A stretch of 64,000 nucleotides of DNA. Origin: Gnetum montanum. Its lineage: Eukaryota > Streptophyta > Gnetopsida > Gnetales > Gnetaceae. Positions 1-11,400 of the stretch are shown piece by piece. Made by a program: the position numbers and the translations under genes. The notes under the pieces were generated by a model that ran no database searches, was not told the DNA's origin, and was given only the letters and a program-made list of their open reading frames with translations. Numbering within the stretch: position 1 is the first letter of the stretch; each line of letters begins with the position of its first letter. The DNA is taken from contig MNCI01004604.1 in assembly GCA_015680685.1 (NCBI GenBank), positions 418,857 through 482,856 on the forward strand. Reading direction: 5' to 3'.

Positions 1-1758
1 AGCCTTTTCTTTATCTCTTTTAGCATGTTGATTTTTGAAGGCTATGTAAGCCGAGTCATTGCTATTTTGGGCTGCTTCTTCTATGTTTTTAATTTGCTCG
101 AAGGCTTGGTTGAGATTACGCGCGTTTAGATAGTACAGCTTGGATTTAAAGAAATCGTTGATGGCTCCTTTCAAAATAGTGAGCAGGTATGTCTGGGAGA
201 TTTCCTCATGCAGCTCATTGAGGGTCACGCTCCATCTTTGAATAAATTTTTGGACCGGTTCAAGTGGTGTTTGCTTGACCTGCATGAGGCTATCTAGTGT
301 GGCCTCAGGTTTTAGGTTATATTTGAACCTGGTCACGAATTGGTGCAGTAGGTTCTCTAGAGAGGAAACGGGTTTTCTTGGGAGTGCCCTATACCAATCG
401 AGTGCTCTCCCTAAGAGGGACATGGAAAAAACACGCAGGATCGCGTGGGGCCACGCTTGTAATAGTGCGCATTCTAGCCTAAACATTATCAAATGCGCAT
501 TAGGATCTGTCTCCCCATTGTACTTGGTTAGTGTTGGCAGGGAGAAGCCCTTGGGTAGAGTTAATGGCAAGATGGAAGAGCTGATGGGGTCATTGTTATA
601 GAAGTCTACTACCTTCAATTCCCCGTCAGCGGTTGTCTTGAGGCATTTTACCTCGTCAGTTAATTCCTGCATCATTCTTTTGGCATTTTCCCAATCCTGA
701 GCGCTTGGGAGCATGGTTGTTTGGCTTTGTGACACACTGTATGGGTTAGACTGTTGAACGGTGGATTGGAAGGCTGAAAGTTGCGTTGTTGGCGGTAGCG
801 TTTGTGGGAAGTGTACAGTAGACGGCACTAGGGGCACTACATTATAGAGAGGAGGTTGTTGCTGCTGTGGTCGTGGTTGTGCCTGAGGTACATGAGTTGG
901 TGGAAACGTGTGGGGTGGTATATAGTGGTGGGGAATCTGCTGTGACGTCGTACCCATCATCGGCCATTGTCCGGCCATGTTGTACGAGGAGGCTCCTTGT
1001 TGGGTTACGGCAGTGAAAGGGGATGTTTGCGTTTGGACATGCGGGATGTAGTGGGCGGATGTGGACATGGGTATAATGTGCGGCATTCTTACCGCATGGG
1101 ATTGGAACGTCACCCCCGCGTTATTGTGAGGGGGCGGTGCTTGTGAGGATGGACCCATAGCTGTAAAAGGGTTGCCCTGGGAAGGGACCTGGGCTAACAT
1201 GGATATCCCTTGTGATGGTGCTTGGGCGTGGGCAGAGTTAAGGGGTTGGAGGGGTATGGTTTCCCTTGCGTCTGGGTTAAAGATGGAGTTCATGTACTTA
1301 TGTGGACTAAGAGTATGATAGGAGTCTTCATGCTCAGATTGCACAGTGAACTCGTCCTCTTCATCCCATTGTGGTTCTACCGTAACTTGGTCTAGCGATT
1401 AGCTCCTGTGCAGAAGCAGCTGCGTAAAGAGCTCTGAGAATTGCTCCGGAATGGGGATTACGTCGTACTAGGAAGGGATGAATTCATACCCCCCTCTGTA
1501 AAAGATCTCAAATTACCTTTTTACTTCCATTTCAGCCCGGTCTACTGCCAGGCTAGCTTGCATCTTAATGCAAATGAAGTTATACTCGTCTTGGCTTATG
1601 ATGTTAGCGGTAGGGTCTCTCCCTTCCAAACTCAACGACCGACGGGGCCCCATTGTGGATTGCCCTCCCATATGTTGTGTGGTGGATTGCTGGGCAGCCG
1701 TTGCGTCTGAGATGTTAACGTTCTGGGTAGTAGCAGCGGTGATGTTGATGGGATTCAT
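1..1758 (-). pseudogene. gag of element A (5' portion, decayed)
   Basis: Structural capsid polyprotein of a Tat-like retrotransposon. The start is the ATG at 1758-1756 (MNPINITAATTQ...), chosen because element B has an equivalent ATG and matching N-terminus. In order it shows a short N-terminal region (SQDEYNFICIKMQASLAVD), a proline- and glutamine-rich stretch (roughly 700-1300) and the retrotransposon gag core near 150-450. In the core, WPHAILRVFSMSLLGRALDW and LEPVQKFIQRW are readable on the minus strand. Stops interrupt the N-terminal part, for example just after EVKR near 1513. It continues beyond base 1. Confidence 0.85.
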
Positions 1759-1830
1759 GATTATAGACGGTTTGAGTGTGCGAGATTGATGTGGATAATG
1801 GTGTATGTGACTGGCGTAGACGAATCTACA

Positions 1831-2095
1831 GGCTAAGTATCCAGCGTAAACGTTGGCATAAGCATGTAGCATATACGCTGGGGTTTGTCTGCAGCGTAAA
1901 CACTGGCGTAAGCGTGTAGTGTATATGCTAGGGTTTGTCTACAGCATAAACGCTGGTGTAAGTGTGTAGCGTATATGCTAGGGTTTGTCTGCAGCGTAAA
2001 CGCTGGCGTAAGCGTGTAGCGTATACGCTAGGGTTTTTCTGCAGCGTAAACGCTGGCGTAAGCGTGTAGCGTATACGCTAGGGTTTGTGTGTAGA
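1831..2095. repeat. 50-bp tandem repeat in the leader of element A
   Basis: Five units recur with a period of exactly 50 bases. GGGTTTGTCT or a close variant starts at 1881, 1931, 1981, 2031 and 2081, and a diverged unit precedes them from about 1831. Each unit carries GCGTAAACGCTGG and GTAGCGTATACGC variants, so the array multiplies the self-complementary GCGTANACGC motif. It lies between the primer binding site and the gag start. The element B leader has scattered copies of the motif but no matching 50-bp array. Nothing else is seen in the rest of 1759-2174. Confidence 0.9.
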
Positions 2096-2174
2096 CGCTG
2101 AATAATCGACAGCGTAAACACCGAGTCAGGTTTGAACAGGGCAGCGAAGACGCTAATGAGCGTAGACGCGAAGT

Positions 2175-2192
2175 GCCCTCCTTCTAGCGCCA
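2175..2192 (-). other. Primer binding site of element A
   Basis: On the minus strand the sequence TGGCGCTAGAAGGAGGGC begins 5 bases inside the LTR end. Element B has TGGCGCTAGAAGGAGCC at the equivalent place, also after a 5-base gap. It is neither the initiator-Met type (TGGTATCAGAGC) nor the common Asp type of Athila elements. The priming tRNA is not assigned here. Confidence 0.8.
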
Positions 2193-2197
2193 AAAAC

Positions 2198-3102
2198 TAT
2201 GCCGACCGAAATCGTCGGTGCGAGGCTGGAACGTAAACGTAAGCAGGCGTAAACGAAGCGTGGGCCAAATTGACGTAAAACTATAAAAGAACTTGCAACA
2301 AGCATGAACAGTGGATTATAGAGTTAAAATGTTGTGCACTGGTCTAATGCAGTTGTGTAGGGACACAAGGCGGACGTAAAGCCCCGGTGGACGGAGGGAT
2401 GGAGCTAGCTGACACGGTAGGTGGAGCACGGACTGTGCTCAGCGTATAGGACTTCCAACATAAGCGTAAGCGTAAGGGGGTTTCTGCAGCGTAATTGCTC
2501 TGGGTCTGCTCTGGTAAATTTTTTGCGGACCTGGTAAATGCGGAAAACTGAGCTATTTATAGGGGTAGGGTTACTGAAAATCGGACGGGGAGACACGTGG
2601 CGTATAGACCAGGCGTTACAATTTAGAAACATGGCATACGCTGGGCGTATACGTTACAAGAGGCCAGCGTATACGCTGGGCGTAGACGGATAGATGCTAG
2701 CGTATACGCTGGGGCGTATACGTTGGTGAATGTTGGGTGTATACGCCGAAGGATGTCCACTTGCTTGAATCCTTGCTCTTCGGTGTAATCTTCATGTTGC
2801 CATTGGAGATCTTGTCATCGAGCGTGTGCATCTGCCTTACCTGGGCGTGTACGCTGGAGAGCTAAGCGTACACGCTGGGCATAGATGCCGGGCGTAGACA
2901 CTGGGCGTAGACGCTGGCCGTAGACACCTGGCGCACCCCGGTTTAAAGCTGGGCGTATACGCTAGCACAACATTTAGAACTAGATGTTACGATTTTCAAG
3001 ATTGCCCTGTGTGACTTCAAATGTAACCGAAGCCGCCTGTGGGTCATGGGGATCTACTTCTTGTCAGACAGATGCTAAACTCAAAGATTTTTGTGGTGTT
3101 TC
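2198..3102 (-). repeat. 5' LTR of element A (internally deleted)
   Basis: The terminal ...TTTTTGTGGTGTTTCA at 3102 and the CGACCGAAATCG end near 2198 match the ends of LTR D. It is 905 bp against 1443 bp for D. The difference is mostly one gap of roughly 375 bp after the GAGGCTGGAACGT segment. A TATA box (CTATAAATAG on the minus strand) lies at 2553-2562. GCGTATACGC copies crowd the U3 part, for example at 2667-2676 and 2700-2709. The inner LTR end has lost the TG/CA dinucleotide. Confidence 0.85.
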
Positions 3103-3108
3103 ACCTTG

Positions 3109-3963
3109 GTGAAGCAAAAAAAATTTCATTAGTAGTTAGTCTGCAGATTCAAAAATTCCAAGAGAGCCGAAGGCAAATGCTCTTGTTGTACATCATCAGT
3201 CATTGTAAATTTTTCACATTTTTGAGTTAGTCAAGCTCTTATGCTATAGATTGTACATGTTTCTATGGGCATAAGCTAGCTTGCACAAGCTAAAATAGAT
3301 TGTAAGATACAGTGTATCTGGTCTAGAACGTAGTCTACCTATGTACACCTATCATGTGATCCTTTTTTCTCTCATCTCATAGCCATTGACCTCATTCACG
3401 AATCCTACTCCTGAGCCTCGAAAAATGTATAAATACCTTGTTCATTGACATAAACGGGGTTGGTAATTTTGGGAGAAATAAAACCAGCAATCCTAAGCCC
3501 GGATGCACGTGATCCCCAGTGCTTGTAACACCTCACATTGGAGCGTAACATCTGACTTTCAATCTAGACACATAACTACATTTTGACTGGTGCACATCTT
3601 GTTAATTAATACAACATATTTTCATTTTCCCTTTCATTGTGCTATCCTTGTTCATTGTTTGCATTATCCTATTTTATTGCATGTATTTGCATACATTCTT
3701 TTTATGCTTACACGTTATATTGCACATTTACATTTCGTTACATTACGTTGTCTATTTTACATTTCATGGTGATAACCCCAATGCAGGCTATAGTCTATGC
3801 TCGGGAAAGTCCTTGGTTGATTTGCATGAAGATCATCCAAGGCACTCTGTCTTCGTTTTTTCTATATTACCCTCACGTGAAGGTAGGGTCAACTGTATCT
3901 CTCCAGAGATCTTTCAATGTTCATTTTTCCTCCAGCCTTACGTCAACAATTTTGAACAGTAGA
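3109..3963 (+). repeat. Solo LTR C, diverged member of the same LTR superfamily
   Basis: It starts TGAAGCAAAAAAA (compare TGAAACACCACAAAA in B) and ends CAATTTTGAACAGTAGA (compare CGATTTCAGGCGGTACA). Its last 200 bases match LTR fragment K better than B. CTTGG flanks it on both sides (3104-3108 and 3965-3969), consistent with a target duplication. A TATA box (TATAAATA) lies at 3428-3435. No internal region adjoins it. The terminal CA is mutated, so the exact 3' end is uncertain by one or two bases. The short plus-strand ORFs at 3590-3975 are chance ORFs inside it. Confidence 0.65.
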
Positions 3964-5113
3964 CCTTGGTCATAAGGATTTCTTGTGCCAAACCTTAGTC
4001 TCAAGGGTCTATTGGACCAACCCATGGTCCCAAGGGTCTATTTAACCAATAGTTGATCCTAAGGGTCCATTTGGACAACACATGATCCTGAGGGTCTATT
4101 GGGCCAACCTTTGATTTTGAGACTTCATTTGGCCAAGAATTTGTCCCAAGGGTCCGTTGGACCAAACCTTTGTTTGAAGGATTTGTTTAGTGAACTACTA
4201 GTCTCAAAGGTCTATTTGGCCAACACTTGGTCCTAAGGTTCCATTGGGCTAACCCTTGGTCCTAAGGATTCATTTCAAAAATAGTTAGTCTTGGGGATCC
4301 ATATGGCCAACACTTGGTCTAGATGGTTTGTTGGATCAACCCTTGGTCTCAAGGGTTCCTTTGGCCAACCCTTTGTCCTAAGGATTTTTCTTGCCAATAG
4401 TTAATCCCAAGGGTCCATTTGGCCAACGCTTGGTCCCAATGGTCCATTGGGTCAACCATAGGTCTTGAGGGTCTATTTGGCTAACAATTAATCCTAATGG
4501 TTTTTTGGGCCAAACCTTTGTCTTGAGGATTGAATTGGTGAAATATTCATCTTGAGAGTCTATTTCATTAATAGTTTTTCTTGAGGGTCTTTTTGGCCAA
4601 ACCTTGGTCTAGAGGGTTTGTTGGACCAACCCTTTGTCCCAAGGGTCCGTTGGATGAACTATTTGTCTGGAAGGTCTATTTGGCCAACACTTGATCTCGA
4701 GGGTCCATTTATCCTATAGTTGATTATAAGGATATGTTTGGAAAATGGTTGGTCACAATGGTCCATTCAGTGAATAGTTCATCCTAATGATCCATTGGGA
4801 CAATAACTAGTCTCGAAGGTCTATGTGGAAAAATAGTTGGTCTTGAGAAACTATTTGGCCAACACTTGGTCACGAGGATTCATTTTGTGAATGGTTGGTC
4901 CTTAGGATTTATTTAGCTAGTGTTTGGTCCTAAGGGTTTATTTGGAAAAGATCTTGTCCCAAGGATCCATTGGTTCAACCATTGGTCCCTATGGTTTGTT
5001 TGGCCAATAGTTGGTCTTGAGTGTCTACTTGACCAACACTTGGTCCTAAGGGTTCATTGGGCTAGTAGTTTGTCATGAGGATCCTTTTGGCCAAAATTTT
5101 ATCTTGTGGGTCT
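3964..5113. repeat. 29-bp tandem array, segment 1 (probable rDNA spacer subrepeats)
   Basis: Diverged units of 29 bases follow one another, each with a core like GGTCYATTTGGCCAACACTT. The period was counted directly in segment 3 (GTC starts at 28321, 28350 and 28379). The segment ends where element B inserted and resumes at 24058 after B. There is no gene. For the link to rDNA see the 26S entry. Confidence 0.85.
5109..5113. repeat. Left target site duplication of element B
   Basis: GGTCT directly precedes the first TG of the B 5' LTR. The same five bases directly follow the 3' LTR at 24058-24062. Confidence 0.9.
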
Positions 5114-6307
5114 TGAAACACCACAAAATTTTGAGCTTGGTACCTCCCCAAAAAGAAGCAGGTCCCTGGGTCCCACAAACAACCACAGCTACATTTGGTG
5201 TCGCACATTGCAAATTTGGAAATCAAAAGGCTTAATTTTCACTAAGTGTGCAGTACCAGCATATATGCCCAATGTATACGCCTAGCATCAACAGCATACA
5301 CGCCCAGCGTATACACCCGACATCCCCAGCATATACGCCCAACATAGACATCCGACTCACACGCCCGATGTACACGCCTCACCTGTACACTCGGTAGGTA
5401 CAACAAATGCATACGCTTGACGATGAAGTCTCAATGACAAAATGAAGATAGCACCGAAGAGCAAGAATTGAAGCAAGTCGGCAACCATCAACGTACACGC
5501 CCGACGTATACGCCGAGTCATTGTCAACGTGTACGCTCAGTGTGTACGCCCGGCGCCCATAGCATCTCCACCCAAGTTCACACGCCCAGCACGCCCAGCA
5601 TGTATGCCAGCCTGATGTAGTGTATACACCCCGTGTATACGCCCAACAGATGTAATATGTTGTATATTTGTAAATTGTATGCACCCGGTCAACGTGCCAC
5701 GTGTCTCCTAACCCGAGTCTAACATAACAACCGGTATAAAAACCCCACTTTTCCACTTCACCTAGGATGGTTGGCAAAAATCTCAGAGCATACTAGAGAC
5801 ATTTATGCTACGCACCAGAGCTAAAACCCTCTTACGCTAGAAAGCCCTGTACGCCGTGCACACAGTCTCTACGCCCCGCCTACCCTGTGAACCAGCCGTG
5901 TCATCCCTGCATCCACTGGGGCTTTTCGTTCGTATTGTGTTCATCACAACTACGTTAGACCGGTGCACTGTACTTTAACCCTGTAATACCACTGTTTACA
6001 GTTTACACTAATTTCTTGCACATTGTTTCTATTTATGCTTATTCATATTTACGCCCTGTTCACATCTGTTACGCTATTTATGCTCTCGTTTACACCCGTT
6101 TACGCCATTTATGCATAACCCAGTATATAGCACTTTGGCATACGTGCGGGTAAATCCTTGTTTGATCCATGTGCAGATCACCTAAGGTACTCTACCTTTG
6201 TGCATTCCAGCTTACCCTCAAGCGAAGGTAGGGTCTTCTGTGCGCGTCCTATGATCCCGCAGTCTCTGTTTCCTTCCAACCGGAGACCGACGATTTCAGG
6301 CGGTACA
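5114..6307 (+). repeat. 5' LTR of element B
   Basis: It starts TGAAACACCACAAAATTTTG and ends CGATTTCAGGCGGTACA. A TATA box (TATAAAAA) lies at 5735-5742. From about 5236 to 5650 it is filled with variants of the self-complementary GCGTATACGC motif. The 3' LTR at 22843-24057 is its partner. ORFs in it are not genes. Confidence 0.93.
5735..5742 (+). promoter_or_regulatory. TATA box of the B 5' LTR
   Basis: CCGGTATAAAAACCCC is conserved at the same place in the 3' LTR (TATA at 23495-23502). It would drive the sense genomic transcript of the element. The start point of transcription is not determined. Confidence 0.7.
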
Positions 6308-6312
6308 GAAAT

Positions 6313-6329
6313 TGGCGCTAGAAGGAGCC
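6313..6329 (+). other. Primer binding site of element B
   Basis: TGGCGCTAGAAGGAGCC starts 5 bases after the 5' LTR. The same site occurs in element A and, decayed, in element F. Confidence 0.8.
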
Positions 6330-7032
6330 TCCTAAAAACCTTGCTCGCAAACTTCTCAATGTCTATGCTGTTGAGCGTATATGCCACCAACCACAAGTTG
6401 TTTCCTGCTAAAACCTCAGCCCCGTTTAAAAACCTTGCCTGCACGCTCCCCAGCGTCTACGCTCATTAGTGTTTTTGCTGCCCTATTTCGAACTCTCTGT
6501 AAGTCTTTCAGCATATACGCTACCAACTTCACGTGGACTGTCCACAGGAACCCCAACATCTACGCAGCCTAGCTTGAAAACTCATCTTGCAAACTGTCCA
6601 GCATCAACGCTGTTCAGTATTTACGTTGTCCCTATTAAAACTTAGCCATAAAACTGCATTCTCTACGCTGTCTTGCTGAGCCTAGTTTTACGCTAAGCCT
6701 TGTCTACGTTGTCCTATTTTACACTCTATCTTGTTTATGCTGTAATTTGTTTACGCTGTACTCTATTTTATGTTGTACTCTATTTTTTCCGAACTCTGTT
6801 TTACGCTCTATCCTATTTATGCTATCCTATTTATGCTGTACTTTGTTTTACGCCAAAGCTGTATACACTGCCTAGCGTATACGATGCACTCCTTACACTG
6901 TATACGTTGTCTACGCTGATGCCATACGCAGAACGTTGAAGTGTATATGCTGCACTTTGTCACCTAGTTTACTTTGTACCAAGTACACTAATTTTGCTCC
7001 CATACCCCGTGTCATACCCTTAACAATTCATC
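6330..7032 (+). other. Untranslated leader of element B
   Basis: About 700 bases lie between the primer site and the gag ATG. They are pyrimidine-rich and dotted with half or whole copies of the GCGTANACGC motif (for example GCGTCTACGC and TTTACGCT variants). No conserved reading frame is seen. Short ORFs here look like chance. Confidence 0.7.
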
Positions 7033-9402
7033 ATGAACCCTGTGAACACCACCGCTGCAACAACTCAAGTAACCGATGTTGTGGACACCATGGCTATCTA
7101 ACAGCCTGTCATGTAACACCTAAGAGTACAACCCACCGCGGGGCCCCACCGGTCCTTAAGGTTGCAAGGGAGAGACCCGGCCTCCAACATTATAACCTAG
7201 GATTAGTATAATTTCATATGCATTAAGATACAAGCTGGCTTGGCTGTAGACCGAGCCAAACTAGAGGTAAAGAGGCAGTTCGAACTCTTTTATAGAGGGG
7301 GACGCGAGTTCATCCCCTCACCGTATGATGTCATCCCTATTTTGGAGCAGTATTCGGAGCTTGTCACACAGCTCCTCCTGCAAAGGAGACACTCATTGGA
7401 TCAGCCTGCACTAGAGTCCCAACTAGAGGAAGAGGATGAATTTGTTGCTTAATCTGAATAATAGGATTCTTACCACACTCTGAGCCCGCAAGCACATGTT
7501 AATCCCATTTTTCATCCCAGTACAGGGGAGATCATGCCCCTCCAACCCCTCAGACTAACTCACACACAAATGTCTCCATTTCACACATCCTCATTTGCTC
7601 ATGTGCAACCTCCAACTGACCCGCAACTTAGCACGTTCCCTCTCGCCATCATCCCCGATGCAGTAGCTAGCCCATCTTCACAAGCACTGCCCCCTCACGA
7701 TAGCGTGGAAGTGACACTCCCACCCCAAGTGATAGGGATGCTACACGTGATATCGGCATCCACATCCGCTCACTATATCCCGCACATTCAAACGCATACA
7801 GCCCCTTCTACCACCGTAACCCAACAGGGGGTCCCTCCACAAAATGTAGCTGGACAACGGGTAATGATGGGTGCTCAACCAGAGCAACATCAACCTCCTC
7901 ACTATAACATACCACCCCATATGGTTCAACCAGCCAATGTTCCCCTAGTACAGCCGCCACCACAGCAACCACAACCTTTCCCCTATCACATGCCACAAGT
8001 ACAACCCCCGGCCGCACAACTTTCGGCCTTTCAACCCACCGTCCAACAGTCTAACCCATATAATATAGCACAACCTCAGGCTGCCATGTTACCGAGTGTC
8101 CAAGATTGGGTAGATGCCAAAAAATTGATGCAAGAATTAACTGACGAGGTAAAACGCCTCAAAACAGCCGCCGACGGGGAGCTGAAGGTAGTGAATTTCT
8201 ACCACGATGATCCCATCAGCTCGTCTGTCCCACCCTTAACCTTGCCCAAAGGTGTCTCCTTACCAATACTAATCAAGTATAATGAGGAGATGGACCCCAA
8301 TGCACATCTCATAACGTTTAGGCTAGAATGCGTGCTGCTCCAGGCATGGCCCCATTCCATTCTCCGAGTGTTCCCCATGTCCCTCGCAGGGAGGGCACTT
8401 GACTAGTATCGGGCTCTGCCAAGGAATTCCATCTTCTCCTTGGAAGACTTATTACACCAGTTCATGACTCGGTTCAAGTACAACTTGAAACCCGAGGCCA
8501 CCCTGGATAGCCTCATACAGGTCAAGCAATCATTGCTTGAACCTGTGCAGAAATTTATCCAGAGGTGGAGCACCATCCTTAACAAGTTGCATGAGCCAAT
8601 CTCCCAGACCTACCTGCTTACTATTCTAAAAGGGGCTGTTAATGATTTCTTTAAATCCAAGCTATACAACCTTAACGTGCGTAATCTTAACCAAGCATTT
8701 GTACAAATTAAAAACATAGAAGAAGCGGCCCAAAACAGCCATAACCTTTCATACCTAGCCTTTAAGAATCAACACACCAAAAAAGATAAAGAGAAGGCTA
8801 AGGCAACTATAGTGGCGATAGCGGGGGTGCAACAACAAAACAAACCACTGGTAACCCCTACTAACTACAATAAACCAACACCCACAACCGCGCAAGAATC
8901 ATCATCATCACAAAACCCAACAAACCATATGTGAAATTTCGAGAGGAAAGAACCCTCTCAATATACGCCCTTGCCAATGAAGCCTTCCCTGCTCTTTGAT
9001 CAACTCCTGAAGGCTGGGATGATGAAACAAAAATAGTTGTCCCTCACAGCCATCTAGAGACATGATCGGTTCTGCCAACTCGTTCAGAACCCAAGTTTAG
9101 CAATGCTGGATGAGCCTACCATATCCAAAGGCTTCAAAATGGATCGCTTTTGCAACTACCATTAATGAAATGGGCATGGTACGAATTACTGTTTCACTTT
9201 GAAATAGGATATTCAGTGGATGATCGATGAAGGCCAAATCACTTTTGACGAAGCCAACCCGGTCCAACCACAGAATCAAGCTATGGGGGTGTACAAAGAT
9301 CCCCTGAACACCAAAGAGGCGCCATACATCATTAATAAAATCTACCTTGATGATGATTCCAAAGCACCCAACATTAACACTGTCTATCCCCAATATAAAT
9401 AG
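7033..9402 (+). pseudogene. gag of element B (in phase, with point stop codons)
   Basis: Capsid/nucleocapsid polyprotein. The ATG at 7033 matches the start used in element A. The whole length stays in one frame, but stops interrupt it: TAA and TAG near 7099, 7114 and 7199, three near 7452, TAG at 8404-8406 in place of the Trp of the conserved ALDWYRALP, and TGA at 8935. The gag core (8440-8760) shows LEPVQKFIQRW and LNQAFVQIKNIEEA. The C-terminal part carries PLPM and a weak zinc knuckle near 9151-9192 (CNYH, then GH, then C), followed by IDEGQITFDEANP, as in Tat gag proteins. The first half is rich in Pro and Gln. Confidence 0.88.
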
Positions 9403-10317
9403 GAAACACCTAATAGGTCGTTCGTAGTTCAGATTCCCCCCACTGTGTCCACGCCCACACCTAACACCATTACATGGGAAAAACCGTATGTAGTGTGTGT
9501 CCCTCCTGTTATCCCCTCAAATGCATCAACCCCTCATACTCGGCTTGCTCCTTTTGTAGTTTGGGTACCACCAGTAGTCGCAACAGCAGAGGTCCAACCT
9601 CCGCCGAAACCAACTCCATATGTCGTTAGGATACCCGAAACTCCTAATGATTACCAAACCTCCACCTCACGAGAACAAGGCAAACCTAGCCCCTATGTCA
9701 TTAGGGTCCCTGGCCAACCTCCTAACTAGTCACGCCCTACGGTACAACCACAAACCCGCGTAGCTCCACATGTGGTGCGAATCCCAGGGCAACCCGAGGC
9801 ACCAAGACCAGTCCCACCTCCATGCCACACACGAGAACGCCTAGCAGATAGGCTTACATGTGAACGTGTGGAGAAGGAATGCCAACGGTTAGCTCTGGGC
9901 CCACCTAAGCCCATTCCACTTAACTCTGTGCCTATGTCGTCACCTAACAACCAATCAGGCACAGGTAATGAAGGCGAATCATTGGAAAAACATGAACCGC
10001 TTAAAACGACAGGTTCGAACAAAAATGACAAACCAACAAAACATGAAATAAAACTGTTGGGCCCAATGGACCCAGTTATCATTGATAAAAACGCCCCAAA
10101 TAGTAAAGATTTAGCAACGGCATTGAAACAAGTCACCCAAGCACTAAAACAAAAGAACACTTCACTAAGCTTGTACGACTTGGTCCTAACATCCCAAACA
10201 CACCGGGAAGCTTTGGTACGTATGTTAATGTCAATCCCGGTAAGTGAGGATTTGCCCCCAAATGAACCCTCCATTCATGCGATGATGTACTCGCCTCACG
10301 AGACAACTCTTAAATAG
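9403..10317 (+). pseudogene. gag-protease linker of element B with five PYVVRIP-type repeats
   Basis: The same frame as gag continues. Five copies of a short motif begin at 9484, 9550, 9616, 9691 and 9766: PYVVCVP, PFVVWVP, PYVVRIP, PYVIRVP and PHVVRIP. The spacing is 22, 22, 25 and 25 codons, and proline-rich filler lies between them. After 9790 comes a charged region (RERLADRLTCERVEKE) and then LYDLVLTSQTHREALVRMLM, which is well conserved in element F (50094-49990, minus). Stops are few (TAG at 9727). The role is unknown. It may be a flexible linker or a partner-binding repeat. Confidence 0.75.
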
Positions 10318-10803
10318 TTAAGCTTCCATGATGACAATATTAAGGTGGACAAGAAAACAGGTGAAATAACAACAGCCCCCATGTTCATAACGATACGTAT
10401 CAACCAGTTCAAGATACATAGGGTCCACGTAGATGATGGAGCCACAACAAATGTTGTACCATATCCCATCATTGAACAATTGGGGCTTACTGAATTAATT
10501 AAACCAACCGCAACTACATGTTTAAAGTAATTTAGCGGGTCACACGTAATGGTAAAAGGCACAATAACCTTAGATTTCATAGCGGGAGACCAGTTCCCCA
10601 CATCTACCAACTTCCTAGTAGTCGATGAGATGCTAGGGTTCAACCTAATATTGGGAAGACCCTGGTTGGCCCAACTAAGAGCTGTCTCCTCCCCTGTACA
10701 CCAGGAGATCCACCTGCCTTATGAAGGTGGTGAAATCATTATACACGGGCGCTACGCCTATTATCTCATCACACGTGGACATGGACCAAGGCTCAGAGGT
10801 TGA
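10318..10803 (+). pseudogene. Retropepsin-like protease of element B
   Basis: Aspartic protease that would process the polyprotein. The active-site segment reads VHVDDGATTNVVP (DDG codons at 10432-10440), where Tat elements usually have VDGGS/A, so the second residue is changed. The distal family motif NLILGRPWLAQL is present near 10640-10670. A TAA at 10528-10530 splits the domain. The frame is the same as gag. Element F has the same pair of motifs (IHIDDGATTNVIP; NLIFGRSWLAQL). Confidence 0.85.
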
Positions 10804-11122
10804 ACTTGAAGAGCCTAAACAAAACAATAAAAATGTGCACCCACCGATAAGCAATAAGCCTTAGAACATAGAACAAGAGCCTCCTAAAACAGAAACACCC
10901 ACGTCTGACACTATACATACAACTTCTCAAGTGGAAAATAACACAGAGGACCCACCAAATATTGAAACATCAGAAAACACTGACACGGAAGCCATTCCAT
11001 CAGACGTCCCTTGGGCTGAATTACCGTTTAACGTAATCAGCGAAGGGGACGCTAAATACAGAATCATACCGGTTGACATATCGCCTAACATTAAAAGGAA
11101 GAAAATCAAAAAACTATTATGA
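10804..11122 (+). pseudogene. Acidic tail downstream of the B protease
   Basis: After one frameshift, frame 2 reads an acidic stretch (ENNTEDPPNIETSENTDTE) and then WAELPFNVISEGDAKY. Element F has a matching WTELPFQVEDNDVDEG downstream of its protease (49376-49330, minus), so this is a genuine part of the polyprotein. Its function is not recognised. Confidence 0.6.
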
Positions 11123-11400
11123 TAATATCGACACTCCTAGTCCGAAACGACGTTAAACTATAACATGTCTGAAATGATGTTAAACTACGATAAATCAAAA
11201 AATCAAAAAAATTATTATTAAACTACATTCCCTGTCCGAGATGACACTAAACTATCATGTCCAGAAAGACATAAAACTAGCCATGATCAGAAATGATCAG
11301 TCGACCGAGAAATCTATCCGCATCCTTCAAAATATTTCCTGATTACATTGGGGCCCGAAATGGCCATAAACTAGTACTTGGTTTTTGCTTATAATTACAT
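11123..11400. repeat. TAAACTA motif array, protease side of the antisense gene (B)
   Basis: Irregular units resembling GTCCGAAATGAC..TAAACTA recur about five times (GTCCGAAACGACGTTAAACT, GTCTGAAATGATGTTAAACT, GTCCGAGATGACACTAAACT, then GTCCAGAAAGAC and GCCCGAAATGGCCATAAACT variants). Related arrays lie on the other side of the antisense gene (16540-16654), after the integrase (21520-21810), and at equivalent places in elements F and H. The next 200 bases up to 11609 are AT-rich with no gene. Confidence 0.7.

Larger units (their letters stand above)
1..3102 (-). mobile_element. Element A: 5' part of a Ty3/gypsy (Tat-like) LTR retrotransposon, cut by the window edge
   Basis: Read on the minus strand, this holds a 5' LTR (3102-2198), a 5-base gap, a primer binding site, a leader with 50-bp tandem repeats and a gag reading frame that runs off the window at base 1. 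It is the same family as element B: the gag matches B's gag along its length and the primer site is nearly identical. The remaining pol and 3' LTR must lie to the left of the window. The LTR outer end abuts CCTTGG, which is also the flank of solo LTR C, so A inserted at or beside that earlier target site. Confidence 0.85.

Noticed and set aside
275-601. Plus-strand ORF of 108 codons near the left edge
   Set aside because: It is the antisense shadow of gag in element A. The minus-strand frame matches gag of B.
3964-5113. CRISPR-like array (short repeats of 29 bp)
   Set aside because: The units are contiguous and diverged, with no unique spacers, no cas genes and a plant context.
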